DNA of 45,053 bases from the IMG/VR virus record IMGVR_UViG_3300010354_000157, positions 1 to 45,053 of that record; one strand, 5' to 3'. Each line of letters starts with the position of its first letter. Within the stretch, counting starts at the first letter, position 1. The DNA is from a virus. The position numbers and the translations under genes are program-made. This document shows positions 22,421 through 31,757 of this stretch, piece by piece. The notes beneath the pieces were generated by a model. That model did not search any database and was not told the DNA's origin. It worked only from the letters and a program-made list of their open reading frames with translations.

Positions 22421-25400
22421 ATGCCACAAGAAACTAATCTTAATATCTTACCATATTTTGATGATTTTGATCCAGAAAAAGATTATTATAAAGTTCTCTT
22501 TAAACCTGGGTATCCCGTTCAAGCAAGAGAATTAACTACTCTGCAATCAATTCTTCAAAACCAAATTGAAACTTTTGGAAATCACATTTTTAAAGAAGGA
22601 ACTGTAGTAATACCTGGAAATGTAGTTTTTCGAAATGATGTAAATGCAGTAATACTTGATGATCAATTTTTGGGTTTGAATGTTGATTTATATTTAAATG
22701 GGATTAAATCAATAAAAATTAAAGGTAGAACAAGTGGAATTACTGCAATTGTTAACAGTTCTATTACAAGTTCGGTAAGTAGAATCAATAAACCAACTCT
22801 TTATGTTTCATATCTTTCTTCAGATTCTTTAACTTATGAAAATGAAAAGTTTCTGCCAGGAGAAGTATTAGAAGTATCGGAAGAAAATGGTGCAACTGCA
22901 TATATTTACGATATTGAAACTTCCACATTTTCATTAAAAACTTTTCAACAAGGGGAACCTTTTGCATCAACAGTATTTGAAAATCCAAATGCAACAGCTT
23001 CTACTGTGGTTGTTCAATCTGGAGTTTGGTATTTAAGAGGAACTTTTGTTAGAGTTCCTGAGCAATTGATATATTTGGATCAATATGCAAATGATGGAAG
23101 TTATAATATTGGATTTAGAATAAAAGAAAGTATTGTAAATTCTTATGAAGATTCTTCTCTCAATGATAATGCACAGGGATTTTCAAATTATGCATCTCCA
23201 GGATCTGATAGATTTAAAATAGAAGCAAAATTAGAAGTTCTGTCACCCGATTCCATAGATGATGATAATTTTGTATTAATCAAACAAATAAGAAATGGAG
23301 TTGATGTATCTTTTAGATCTTCAACAGAATATAGCAATCTCTCTCAAGAGTTTGCAAAGAGAACTTACGATGAATCTGGAGATTATTTTGTAAGATCTCC
23401 AAACATTTCCGCAAAAGAAAGTCTCAATGACTTTAAGGGAAATAATGGAATTTTTAATGAAAACGAATTAACCTATAATAATAATGTACCAAATGACGAT
23501 TTAGGAACTTATATAATAACCCCATCATCAGCCTATGTTAGTGGATATAGTGTTGGTAATCTTGGAAATGTTTTTGTAGATTTTAAAAAACCAAGAACAA
23601 TAAAAACCCTAAAGAATCAATTTATTAATTATCAAACAGGATCTACTTTTACATTAAATAAAGTTTATGGAAGTCCAATAATAGGATTAACAACTTCATA
23701 TGTATTAAGTCTCAGAGACAGTAGAGTAGGAATTTCTTCAACTGTTGCATCTGGAAAAGAAATTGGCGTTGCTAGAGTCTATGATTTTGCATTAGAGTCT
23801 GGATCTTATACTGTATCAAATACAAATATAAATGAATGGGATATCACTCTTTATGATATTCAAAGTCATACAGAAATAACCGTAAATAACCCAATACCAT
23901 CTCTTTTAACCCCGACACATATCAAAGGAAAATCGAGTGGAGCAATTGGTTACTTAAGGTATGATGTAACAAATTCAGGAATTTTAACTGCTTATAATGT
24001 TAAGGGACAATTTTCTATAGGAGAAAAATTAATTTTTGATGGGATAGAAAATAATAGAATTTCTGTAGCAGTTACATCATTTTCAATCGGAGATGTAAAA
24101 TCAGTTTATGGAATTGTTGGTTCTGCATATACATTTACAGCAGATACAAAACAATCCCCATTATTAAACATTGGTTCAGTCAATATTACACAATCTTCTG
24201 GTGGTATTAGCACAGTAACATCTCCAAACATCAATTTTATTGGAATTGTAACCGTTGGTAATTTGGTATCATACACAAATCCAGGATTTTCTACGGTTTC
24301 TTTTGCAAAGGTGCAGAATGTATCGCAAAAATCAATATCTATAATTGGGGTCACTACAGTCAACGGTATTTGTGATGGAGGATTACCATCCTCCAATATA
24401 AACCCAAATGATTTCAACATTTTGGTTACAAAACAACACGTATCTTCAGATAACACTCTTTATACATATTTACCAAAACGAACTATTGCCTCTGTAGATT
24501 TAACAGACGCAGATTTAATAATCAGAAAACAATTCGATGTTACTATCGCATCGAATTCCACCGGACCAATTGTTTCTGGAGCAAATCAATTTTTTCTTCC
24601 TTTTGATGAGGAAAGATATGTTTTAGTAAGAGAAAATGGAGTTACCGAAGAATTAACTCCAGATAAATTTTCATTCACTTCAGGTTCTACTATTCTTACA
24701 ATAAATGGATTGACTAATGGAACCAGTAACGCTAAGTTAATTGCAACTTTGAGAAAAATTAACATTAAAGAGAAAACAAAAATTATTAATAGAGTTAAAT
24801 CTATTATTGTCAATAAATCAAAATACGAAGGATCCGGAATTGGCGCAACAACACTAAACGATGGACTTACATATGGAAATTATCCTTACGGAACTAGAGT
24901 TCAGGATGAAGAAATTTGTTTGCTTGAACCAGATGTAACAAAATTATATGGTATATTTTTATCTGATGACACTTTAGATCCGGATATTCCATCAATTGTT
25001 TTTTCATCTTTAATTAGTCCCACAAACAAAACTGGAGATCTTCTTATAGGCGAAGAGTTTATAGGAAAATCGAGTGGAGCAGTTGGAGTTTATTTAGAAA
25101 AAATAAATGATTTGAAAATTGGATTTGTATCCCAAAATCAAAATAATTTTATTATCGGAGAAGTAGTCACTTTCAAAGAAAGTGGTATAACCGCAATAGT
25201 TTCTGCAGTTGATTTTGGGGATTTAAATGTCACCAGTTTATTTTCTCTAGATAAATCTCAAAACGATACAATATATGATTATTCTAAAATAGTTAGAAAT
25301 TCAAACGTTACAGAACCAAATAGAAAATTAAAAATATTATATGAATATGTAAATTATTCTACTTCAGATACAGGAGATATTACTACGGTAAATTCATATA

Positions 25401-27958
25401 ATCAATTTGATTATTGCGATATTAATGAAACTAATAATGGCATAAGAAATACAGATCTTATTGATATAAGACAAAGAGTATCTACATATTCAGTATCAGA
25501 AGGTGCCCGATCTCCTTTTGAATTTCTAGCGAGATCATTTACTATAAATTCTGCTAGTAATGTTTTAGCTTCAGATGAAGATTTTAAAATTGATTATTCA
25601 TTCTATTTACCTAGAATTGACAAACTTTTCTTGACTAAGGATGGAGTATTTCAATTAAATTATGGACAACCAGAAGAAAATCCTTCACCCCCCTCAGATA
25701 TTAGTGATGCTTTAGAATTAGCAACAATTATACTTCCAGCTTATTTGTGTGATATGAATGATATCACTATCAATTTGAAGGAACATAAAAGATATCGAAT
25801 GGTAGACATTCGTAAATTAGAGCAAAGAATTCAGAATCTAGAATATTATACATCTCTTTCATTACTAGAAATTGATACCGCAAATCTTCAAATTACAGAT
25901 TATAATGGTCTTAATAGATTTAAATCCGGTTTCTTTGTAGATGATTTTTCATCTACAACATCTCAAAAGAAAGTAACTCAAGTTAAGAATAGTATTGATA
26001 TTAAAAATTCTATTTTAAGACCAACTCATTATACAACTCAAGTAGATCTTACTCTTGGATCAAATGCAGTGATTGGAATAGGAACTGTTACAGATCCAAC
26101 GATTGATAATAAATTTGTTACGGATTTAAATGGAACTAATATTAGGAAAACTGGACAACTTATAACTTTAGATTATGAAGAGGTTTCAATTATTAATCAA
26201 CCATTTTCAACTAGGGTTGTGAATGTAAGTCCATATTCTATTGCATTTTATGCAGGAACTATGGAATTATTCCCATCTTCCGATGTTTGGGTTGATCAGG
26301 TTAGAACAGAAGCAAAAATTATTAATGTCGAAGGAAATTATACCCAAACTAGAAATCAATTATCTGCATCTGGTTTTGATGCTCAAACCGGTTTTGGTCC
26401 AGTTACTTGGGGTTCTTGGGAAACAGTTTGGACAGGAGAATCTTCTTCACTGTCATCAATTCAAACCAATGACGGATATTCTATATACGATAATGTAATT
26501 AAAACTTCATCAAAAACAGGAACTAGTACAAGACAGGGAAATAGACAAATTATTAAAGAACAATTTGATAAGTCTACTTTTGGTGATCAGGTACTAAACT
26601 CAACGATAATTCCATATTTGAGATCTAGAAATATTGAATTTACTGCAAAAAGAATGAAACCATATACTCGTGTTTATGGTTTTCTTGATGGAGTTTCTTT
26701 AAATCAGTACATAACTCCAAAACTCATAGAAATTACTATGGTCAATGGAGTTTTTCAAGTTGGAGAAACGGTGGTAGGATATAATGCAACTACTGAAGAA
26801 CCGAAATTTTATGCGAGAGTTGCAAATCAAAATCACAAATACGGTCCTTATAATAATCCAACAGAAACATATGATGTTAGTGTTTATGACACTAACATCA
26901 TTTTAGGTAATCTATATTCTTCAACTTCATCAATTTTAAATATCGATACTTACAGTATGGCAAATATTGTACAAGGATCTTATCGTGGATATATTGAGTT
27001 GGGAATGAAATTGAAAGGACAGACTAGTGGTGCCGAAGCAGTAGTATCTAATATTAGACTAGTTACTGATAATGTAGGGACTATTATTGGATCGGTTTTT
27101 ATTCCAGATCCAAATAAATCCGGAATAAAATTTGAATCTGGAGCAAAAACTTTTAGATTAACAAGTAATAAAACAAATTCGCAAATTCAAGGTTCTTTTA
27201 CAACCAGTGTCGATGAAAGTTATTTTTCAGATGGAAAAATTAATACAGTTCAGGAAAATATTATTTCAGTTAGAAACTTTAGAATAGAAACGCAGAACAC
27301 CTCCGAGAGTCAAACAGCGTCACAAACAGATTATACTGTTGTGAGTAGTAATATTATTGGTTATATTCCACAAGCATCTTATGGTGGTGGAGGGGGATAT
27401 GAACCACCAACACCGCAACCAACACCGCAACCAACACCGCAACCAACACCGCAACCAACACCTACGGCACCTACGTCAGTAAATTATGGAACAATATTTG
27501 CAAATTTCGGAGGAAAGTCTATTGGTGAATATGCGGATAGAACATTGTCAACTTTGGCAGCAGCTGGTGGTTTGCCACAATCATTTGTAAACTCAATTAA
27601 AGAAGATCAGTCTTATGGAAAATCACAAAGAGACGCTCAAATAATAGAAGCGGCTTTAGCTGCAAAGGGTATATCAGTAAATATCGAAGTTAGTCCTATA
27701 CGTACAGATAGAACTGGAGATTATAAAGGTCCATTACAAACTAGTACAGAAAAAACAACACAAATAGCAGCTTCTCAGGGAGTTGGTGTTTCCCAAAAAC
27801 CACAAAGTTCTTCATCCTCTTCTAGTAGATCTTCTAGTAGTTCCAGTAGTTCTAGTAGGGGTTCTAGTAGTTCCAGTAGTTCTAGTAGGGGTTCTAGTAG
27901 TTCCAGTAGTTCTAGTAGGGGTTCTAGTAGTTCTAGTAGAGGTTCTAGTCGAAGATAA
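22421..27958 (+). CDS. DUF4815-type virion structural protein with Pro- and Ser-rich tail (1845 aa)
   Basis: The N-terminus (NLNILPYFDDFDPEKDYYKVLFKPGYPVQARELTTLQ region) is the hallmark of DUF4815 baseplate proteins, which occupy the place of T4 gp9/gp10 in marine T4-like phages. The middle is beta-rich. A coiled segment near residues 1125-1155 (YRMVDIRKLEQRIQNLEYYT) is also usual. Residues about 1662-1680 are PTPQ repeats, coded by four perfect 12-nt repeats. Then comes a small folded segment (VNYGTIFANFGGKSIGEYAD) and a final 50 residues almost only Ser, Gly and Arg, coded by three perfect 30-nt repeats. In relatives the chain usually continues with a V-D-P-L-A-Q-S-F region, which here is a separate gene 22 nt downstream. 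Role: baseplate/tail-fibre attachment, by inference. Confidence 0.85.
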   Translation: MPQETNLNILPYFDDFDPEKDYYKVLFKPGYPVQARELTTLQSILQNQIETFGNHIFKEGTVVIPGNVVFRNDVNAVILDDQFLGLNVDLYLNGIKSIKIKGRTSGITAIVNSSITSSVSRINKPTLYVSYLSSDSLTYENEKFLPGEVLEVSEENGATAYIYDIETSTFSLKTFQQGEPFASTVFENPNATASTVVVQSGVWYLRGTFVRVPEQLIYLDQYANDGSYNIGFRIKESIVNSYEDSSLNDNAQGFSNYASPGSDRFKIEAKLEVLSPDSIDDDNFVLIKQIRNGVDVSFRSSTEYSNLSQEFAKRTYDESGDYFVRSPNISAKESLNDFKGNNGIFNENELTYNNNVPNDDLGTYIITPSSAYVSGYSVGNLGNVFVDFKKPRTIKTLKNQFINYQTGSTFTLNKVYGSPIIGLTTSYVLSLRDSRVGISSTVASGKEIGVARVYDFALESGSYTVSNTNINEWDITLYDIQSHTEITVNNPIPSLLTPTHIKGKSSGAIGYLRYDVTNSGILTAYNVKGQFSIGEKLIFDGIENNRISVAVTSFSIGDVKSVYGIVGSAYTFTADTKQSPLLNIGSVNITQSSGGISTVTSPNINFIGIVTVGNLVSYTNPGFSTVSFAKVQNVSQKSISIIGVTTVNGICDGGLPSSNINPNDFNILVTKQHVSSDNTLYTYLPKRTIASVDLTDADLIIRKQFDVTIASNSTGPIVSGANQFFLPFDEERYVLVRENGVTEELTPDKFSFTSGSTILTINGLTNGTSNAKLIATLRKINIKEKTKIINRVKSIIVNKSKYEGSGIGATTLNDGLTYGNYPYGTRVQDEEICLLEPDVTKLYGIFLSDDTLDPDIPSIVFSSLISPTNKTGDLLIGEEFIGKSSGAVGVYLEKINDLKIGFVSQNQNNFIIGEVVTFKESGITAIVSAVDFGDLNVTSLFSLDKSQNDTIYDYSKIVRNSNVTEPNRKLKILYEYVNYSTSDTGDITTVNSYNQFDYCDINETNNGIRNTDLIDIRQRVSTYSVSEGARSPFEFLARSFTINSASNVLASDEDFKIDYSFYLPRIDKLFLTKDGVFQLNYGQPEENPSPPSDISDALELATIILPAYLCDMNDITINLKEHKRYRMVDIRKLEQRIQNLEYYTSLSLLEIDTANLQITDYNGLNRFKSGFFVDDFSSTTSQKKVTQVKNSIDIKNSILRPTHYTTQVDLTLGSNAVIGIGTVTDPTIDNKFVTDLNGTNIRKTGQLITLDYEEVSIINQPFSTRVVNVSPYSIAFYAGTMELFPSSDVWVDQVRTEAKIINVEGNYTQTRNQLSASGFDAQTGFGPVTWGSWETVWTGESSSLSSIQTNDGYSIYDNVIKTSSKTGTSTRQGNRQIIKEQFDKSTFGDQVLNSTIIPYLRSRNIEFTAKRMKPYTRVYGFLDGVSLNQYITPKLIEITMVNGVFQVGETVVGYNATTEEPKFYARVANQNHKYGPYNNPTETYDVSVYDTNIILGNLYSSTSSILNIDTYSMANIVQGSYRGYIELGMKLKGQTSGAEAVVSNIRLVTDNVGTIIGSVFIPDPNKSGIKFESGAKTFRLTSNKTNSQIQGSFTTSVDESYFSDGKINTVQENIISVRNFRIETQNTSESQTASQTDYTVVSSNIIGYIPQASYGGGGGYEPPTPQPTPQPTPQPTPQPTPTAPTSVNYGTIFANFGGKSIGEYADRTLSTLAAAGGLPQSFVNSIKEDQSYGKSQRDAQIIEAALAAKGISVNIEVSPIRTDRTGDYKGPLQTSTEKTTQIAASQGVGVSQKPQSSSSSSSRSSSSSSSSSRGSSSSSSSSRGSSSSSSSSRGSSSSSRGSSRR
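27407..27454 (+). repeat. 12-nt tandem repeat coding PTPQ, 4 perfect copies
   Basis: Unit CCAACACCGCAA repeated four times without mismatch, followed by a partial unit. It encodes a Pro-rich linker in the DUF4815-type protein. Confidence 0.95.
27841..27930 (+). repeat. 30-nt tandem repeat in a Ser-rich tail, 3 perfect copies
   Basis: The blocks 27841-27870, 27871-27900 and 27901-27930 are identical. Flanking sequence consists of shorter TTCTAGTAG-like units. The repeat encodes ten residues of Ser, Arg and Gly per unit. Confidence 0.97.
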
Positions 27959-27961
27959 ATA
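27954..27961 (+). promoter_or_regulatory. Late promoter ahead of the 27981 gene
   Basis: GATAAATA overlapping the stop codon of the DUF4815-type gene, 19 nt before the next ATG. Confidence 0.5.
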
Positions 27962-27980
27962 ATCAATAAACCTATAAAAA

Positions 27981-30485
27981 ATGAAACTTGTAGATCCTTT
28001 AGCGCAGTCATTTTATGTAGAACCTACTAGTGGTATATTTGTAACCTCAGTTGACTTATATTTTTATAATAGTGATCCAGAATTGCCAGTTACTGTGCAG
28101 TTAAGACCAATGAGATTGGGTCTTCCCACCGAAGAAGTTTATCCTTTTAGTGAAGTTGTACTTGATCCAAAAAATATTTTAACATCTACAGATGGATCTA
28201 TTGCAACTAGAGTAACTTTTAATTCTCCAGTTTATCTTGCTGGCGGAGTTTTTCATTGTTTAGTTATTTTAACTAATTCTGACAATTATTTTGTTTGGAC
28301 TTCAAAATTGGGCGAATTTGATTCTGCATTTGAAAATAGTCCAGAGTCAAAAAAAGTAGTCGTAAGTAAACAACCATTAACAGGAGGACTTTTTAAATCA
28401 CAAAACAATTCTACTTGGAATGAAAGTCCATATGAGGATTTGAAATTCACTCTTTATAGGGCAAATTTTATTAGTCCTACGGGAAATATTAATTTTTATA
28501 ATTCGGAATTAAGTTTAGGGAATAACCAAGTAGCAACTCTTATTCCAAATGCTTTAGAAATGTCATCTAAAGTTATTAGAATTGGTCTTGGAAAAACGAT
28601 ACAAGATACTAATTTGGTGCTTGGCAATACTATTGTTCAACAAAATTCTAATGCTTCTGCAAATTATGTTGGAGCAGCTGGATCTGCAACTGGCACTTTA
28701 TCAATAATCAATCCTGGTATCGGATATACTCCATCAACAGGAAGTATTACGTATAATTCAGTTTCTTTAATTAGTCAAACTGGAAATGGGTTAAACGCAA
28801 CAGCGAATATTACTATTTCAAATGGAGTAGCAATAGCCGCAACGATTAATTCCGGCGGAACTGGATACAAAATTGGAGATGTTTTAACAGCATCTCAAAT
28901 TGGAGCAAATTCTCTAGGAAGAAATTTAAGATTATCTCTTTCTAACATATATGGAGTTAATCAATTAATTTTAGATAATGTTCAAGGAGAATTTTTAACA
29001 GGAGTTGGTAAAACAATTAGATATATTAATAGTTTGGGAATTACTACAGATTTAAATGGTTCTTTTGGGGGAGATATAATTATTCCAGCAGATGGAATAC
29101 AAGTTGTATCTGACGGATTGCATATAAAAGTAAACCACAAAAATCATGGAATGCACGCCAAAGAAAATACATTAAAAATCTCAAATGTTACTTCTGATAT
29201 TAAGCAAACAAGATTAACTAGTAATTATGCATCATCATCTAGTGGAACTATTTTTGTCGACGATACTACTAACTTTGGAACTTTTGAAAATGTTGGAGTT
29301 GGTACTACAAATCCAGGTTATTTAAAAATTGGTGATGAAATTATTGCATATGAAGGAGTAACTTCAACATCTTTTATTGGGATAACAAGACAAATTGATC
29401 AAACAAAATCATTTACTTATTCTGTAGGAACTCCTGTACAAAAATATGAATTAAATGGAATTTCTTTGAGAAGAATTAATACCGAACACACACTTCAAGA
29501 TGCTACAGTTTCTGATGCAATAGATTTGGATTTTTATAATATAAAAGTTGATATGACTCAGGCAGGAAAAACTGAAGCACTTCCATTCGGACAAGTGAAT
29601 CGTAGTTCTGGGTCGTCTTTTCCACAATTATATATTAATGAAAAAAAGTTTGCCGGAGGAAATAATATTAATGCAACACAAAACATCCAATTTGAAATTT
29701 TAAGACCTAATATACAAAAATTAATTTTAAATGCTACAAATATTTCTTCAAAAGTAAGAACGATTGATGGAACAAGTGTTGATGGAACTGAAATTTCATT
29801 TGTTGATAATGGATTTGAAAATATTTCATTAGACTCAAATAATTATTTCGATTCTCCTAGATTAATATGTTCAAAAGTAAATGAAGATTCTAGATTAACA
29901 AACTTGCCAGGTAAAAAATCATTTACTTTATCTTTAGATTTTAGTTCATCCAATTCTTTTGTTTCTCCGGTGGTTGATCTTGATAGAGTTAGTATGGTAT
30001 TAATCTCAAATAGGGTTAACAACCCAATTACAAATTTTACAACCGATAATAGAGTATCAAATCTTGAACAAAATCCATCCTCATTTGTATATGCAACAAA
30101 TTCGATTGAATTAGAAGCACCTTCTACTTCTATCAAAATTATAGTTTCAGCGTATATAAATCAATTTAACGATTTAAGAGCACTTTACTCAATTCAAAAT
30201 GATTCAAATGAAAGTCCGATTTATTATCCATTCCCAGGTTTTTCGAATTTAAATAATTTGGGACAAACAATTAATTCATCAAATAATGATGGAACACCTG
30301 ACACATTTATTTCAAAGACTGATATTTTATCCTCTTTAGAGGAACCAAATCTATTTAAAGATTATCAATTTAGTGTTGATAACTTACCACCATTTAGGTA
30401 TTTTAGCATTAAACTAGTAGGATCTTCCACAAATCAAGCATATCCTCCAAAACTAAAAGATCTTAGAGTAATTGCTCTTGCATAA
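27981..30485 (+). CDS. Virion structural protein, probable detached C-terminal half of the DUF4815 family (834 aa)
   Basis: Residues 3-27 (VDPLAQSFYVEPTSGIFVTS...) followed by PVTVQLRPMRLGLPTEEVYPFSEV are, as I recall the family, normally internal to the DUF4815-type baseplate protein: V-D-P-L-A-Q-S-F ... G-x-F-x-T-S-V-D-x-Y-F. Here they start a separate gene. A G-x-G-Y beta-repeat block lies at about 233-310 (INPGIGYTPSTG, INSGGTGYKIGD) and an E-I-I-A-Y-E type small domain near 440-480, also present in the giant protein and gp15. The C-terminal half is a beta-rich virion domain with ISLRRINTEH and a final YFSIKLVGSST. It probably assembles with the upstream product. The leader has a late promoter and no Shine-Dalgarno site. 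Confidence 0.8.
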   Translation: MKLVDPLAQSFYVEPTSGIFVTSVDLYFYNSDPELPVTVQLRPMRLGLPTEEVYPFSEVVLDPKNILTSTDGSIATRVTFNSPVYLAGGVFHCLVILTNSDNYFVWTSKLGEFDSAFENSPESKKVVVSKQPLTGGLFKSQNNSTWNESPYEDLKFTLYRANFISPTGNINFYNSELSLGNNQVATLIPNALEMSSKVIRIGLGKTIQDTNLVLGNTIVQQNSNASANYVGAAGSATGTLSIINPGIGYTPSTGSITYNSVSLISQTGNGLNATANITISNGVAIAATINSGGTGYKIGDVLTASQIGANSLGRNLRLSLSNIYGVNQLILDNVQGEFLTGVGKTIRYINSLGITTDLNGSFGGDIIIPADGIQVVSDGLHIKVNHKNHGMHAKENTLKISNVTSDIKQTRLTSNYASSSSGTIFVDDTTNFGTFENVGVGTTNPGYLKIGDEIIAYEGVTSTSFIGITRQIDQTKSFTYSVGTPVQKYELNGISLRRINTEHTLQDATVSDAIDLDFYNIKVDMTQAGKTEALPFGQVNRSSGSSFPQLYINEKKFAGGNNINATQNIQFEILRPNIQKLILNATNISSKVRTIDGTSVDGTEISFVDNGFENISLDSNNYFDSPRLICSKVNEDSRLTNLPGKKSFTLSLDFSSSNSFVSPVVDLDRVSMVLISNRVNNPITNFTTDNRVSNLEQNPSSFVYATNSIELEAPSTSIKIIVSAYINQFNDLRALYSIQNDSNESPIYYPFPGFSNLNNLGQTINSSNNDGTPDTFISKTDILSSLEEPNLFKDYQFSVDNLPPFRYFSIKLVGSSTNQAYPPKLKDLRVIALA

Positions 30486-30487
30486 TT

Positions 30488-30715
30488 ATGGATTATTCAA
30501 AAGTAGAAGGGCACTCAAATTTAATAAGAGATGAATCTACAAAAGCGGTTATAAACACAAATTTATCAGAATATCAAAATTATATCAATTTAAAGAAGTC
30601 TAAAGAGGATAATATTTCTAAAATAAAAAGTTTAGAATTTGATGTTGAAAGTATGAAAAATGACTTAAATGAAATTAAAGACCTTATTAGGAGTTTAATA
30701 AATGAATCCCGATAA
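30488..30715 (+). CDS. Small coiled-coil phage protein (75 aa)
   Basis: A 75-aa protein beginning MDYSKVEGHSNLIRDESTKA. The second half (LKKSKEDNISKIKSLEFDVESMKNDLNEIKDLIRSLI) is a clear heptad-patterned helix, so a coiled coil is likely. The N-terminal VEGHSNLxRD pattern is one I recall from conserved small genes next to the neck genes of T4-like cyanophages. It begins 2 nt after the upstream stop and overlaps the next gene by 14 nt. Function unknown; a structural or assembly role is suggested by the context. Confidence 0.8.
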   Translation: MDYSKVEGHSNLIRDESTKAVINTNLSEYQNYINLKKSKEDNISKIKSLEFDVESMKNDLNEIKDLIRSLINESR

Positions 30716-30881
30716 TATAGAACTTGAAAATTTAAGTAAATGTTTTGAATATTTTAAAGTATCGTCTGAGATTGACAATATTTTAGATATAGATCAGATT
30801 AAAAATATTGCAAAATGTTATTTTAAATTATATCTAAAACAACAAGAGGTTGTTTCTCAACTAATAAAATCATCTTCATAA
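30702..30881 (+). CDS. Small helical protein (59 aa)
   Basis: A 59-aa protein overlapping the end of the coiled-coil gene by 14 nt in another frame. The start ATG is preceded by TTAGGAG (30687-30693), a strong Shine-Dalgarno site that lies inside the upstream gene. The product is helical with two Cys (14 and 39) and ends just before the late promoter of gp13; the TAA overlaps that CATAAATA. Function unknown. Confidence 0.65.
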   Translation: MNPDNIELENLSKCFEYFKVSSEIDNILDIDQIKNIAKCYFKLYLKQQEVVSQLIKSSS

Positions 30882-30884
30882 ATA
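30877..30884 (+). promoter_or_regulatory. Late promoter ahead of gene 13
   Basis: CATAAATA, matching seven of eight bases of TATAAATA, 21 nt before the ATG at 30906. Confidence 0.6.
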
Positions 30885-30905
30885 TTTCTAATAGAAAATA
30901 GATAA

Positions 30906-31754
30906 ATGGCGCAACCATCTACTAGACAAGAACTAATAGATTACTGTAAAAGAAAACTGGGAGCGCCAGTTTTGGAAATTAATGTTGCCGATGAACAAAT
31001 TGAAGATTTGGTTGACGATGCAGTTCAATTTTTTCAGGAAAGGCATTTTGATGGTGTATACCCAACATTCTATAAATACAAAGTAACTAAGGAAGATATT
31101 GCTAGAGGAAGAGCAAAAGGATTAGATCAAAACAATACTGGAATCACAACGACATCGGTTACTACAAATATAGTAGGAACTGCAACTACTTTTAATTATT
31201 ATGAAAATAGTAATTATCTTCAAGTTCCGCCAAATATTATTGGCGTAAATAAAATTTTCACCTTTGATGGTGCCAATACAATTACTCATAATATGTTCAG
31301 TGTAAAATATCAGTTATTTTTAAATGATATTTACTATTGGGGAACAACCGAACTCTTAAGTTATGCAATGGTTAAAACATATCTAGAAGATTTAGATTTT
31401 CTTTTAAATACACAAAAACAAATTAGATTCAATAAAAGACAAGATAGATTGTATTTAGATATTGATTGGGGATCTGTTACAGATAGTCAATATTTTGTTA
31501 TAGATTGTTATTCTACATTAGACCCAAATGATTATTCAAGAGTTTGGAATGATTCTTTCATAAAACCTTATTTAACTTCTTTGATTAAAAGACAATGGGG
31601 TCAAAACATGATGAAATTTACTGGAGTTAAACTTCCGGGTGGTGTTGAATTAAATGGAAGACAAATGTATGATGATGCGCAAAGAGAAATTGATATTTTA
31701 ATGGAAAAAATGTCTAGTACTTATGAACTTCCCCCTCTTGACATGATTGGATAA
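30906..31754 (+). CDS. 13: Neck protein gp13
   Basis: A 282-aa protein, near T4 gp13 (309 aa). Recognised by the N-terminus (STRQELIDYCKRKLGAPVLEINV) followed by DEQIEDLVDDAVQFFQERHFDG (25-50) and by the C-terminal region with PYLTSLIKRQWGQNMMKFTGV and LPGGVELNGRQMYDDAQREI. In T4 gp13 and gp14 form the head-tail connector collar that closes the filled head. It is followed 3 nt later by gp14, the T4 order. It has a late promoter but no Shine-Dalgarno site. Confidence 0.93.
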   Translation: MAQPSTRQELIDYCKRKLGAPVLEINVADEQIEDLVDDAVQFFQERHFDGVYPTFYKYKVTKEDIARGRAKGLDQNNTGITTTSVTTNIVGTATTFNYYENSNYLQVPPNIIGVNKIFTFDGANTITHNMFSVKYQLFLNDIYYWGTTELLSYAMVKTYLEDLDFLLNTQKQIRFNKRQDRLYLDIDWGSVTDSQYFVIDCYSTLDPNDYSRVWNDSFIKPYLTSLIKRQWGQNMMKFTGVKLPGGVELNGRQMYDDAQREIDILMEKMSSTYELPPLDMIG

Positions 31755-31757
31755 TAT

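Noticed and set aside
27775-28011. Minus-strand Leu/Glu-rich open frame over the Ser repeats
   Set aside because: Product of the 30-nt repeats read backwards (Ser codons give Leu-Glu runs); no start signals.
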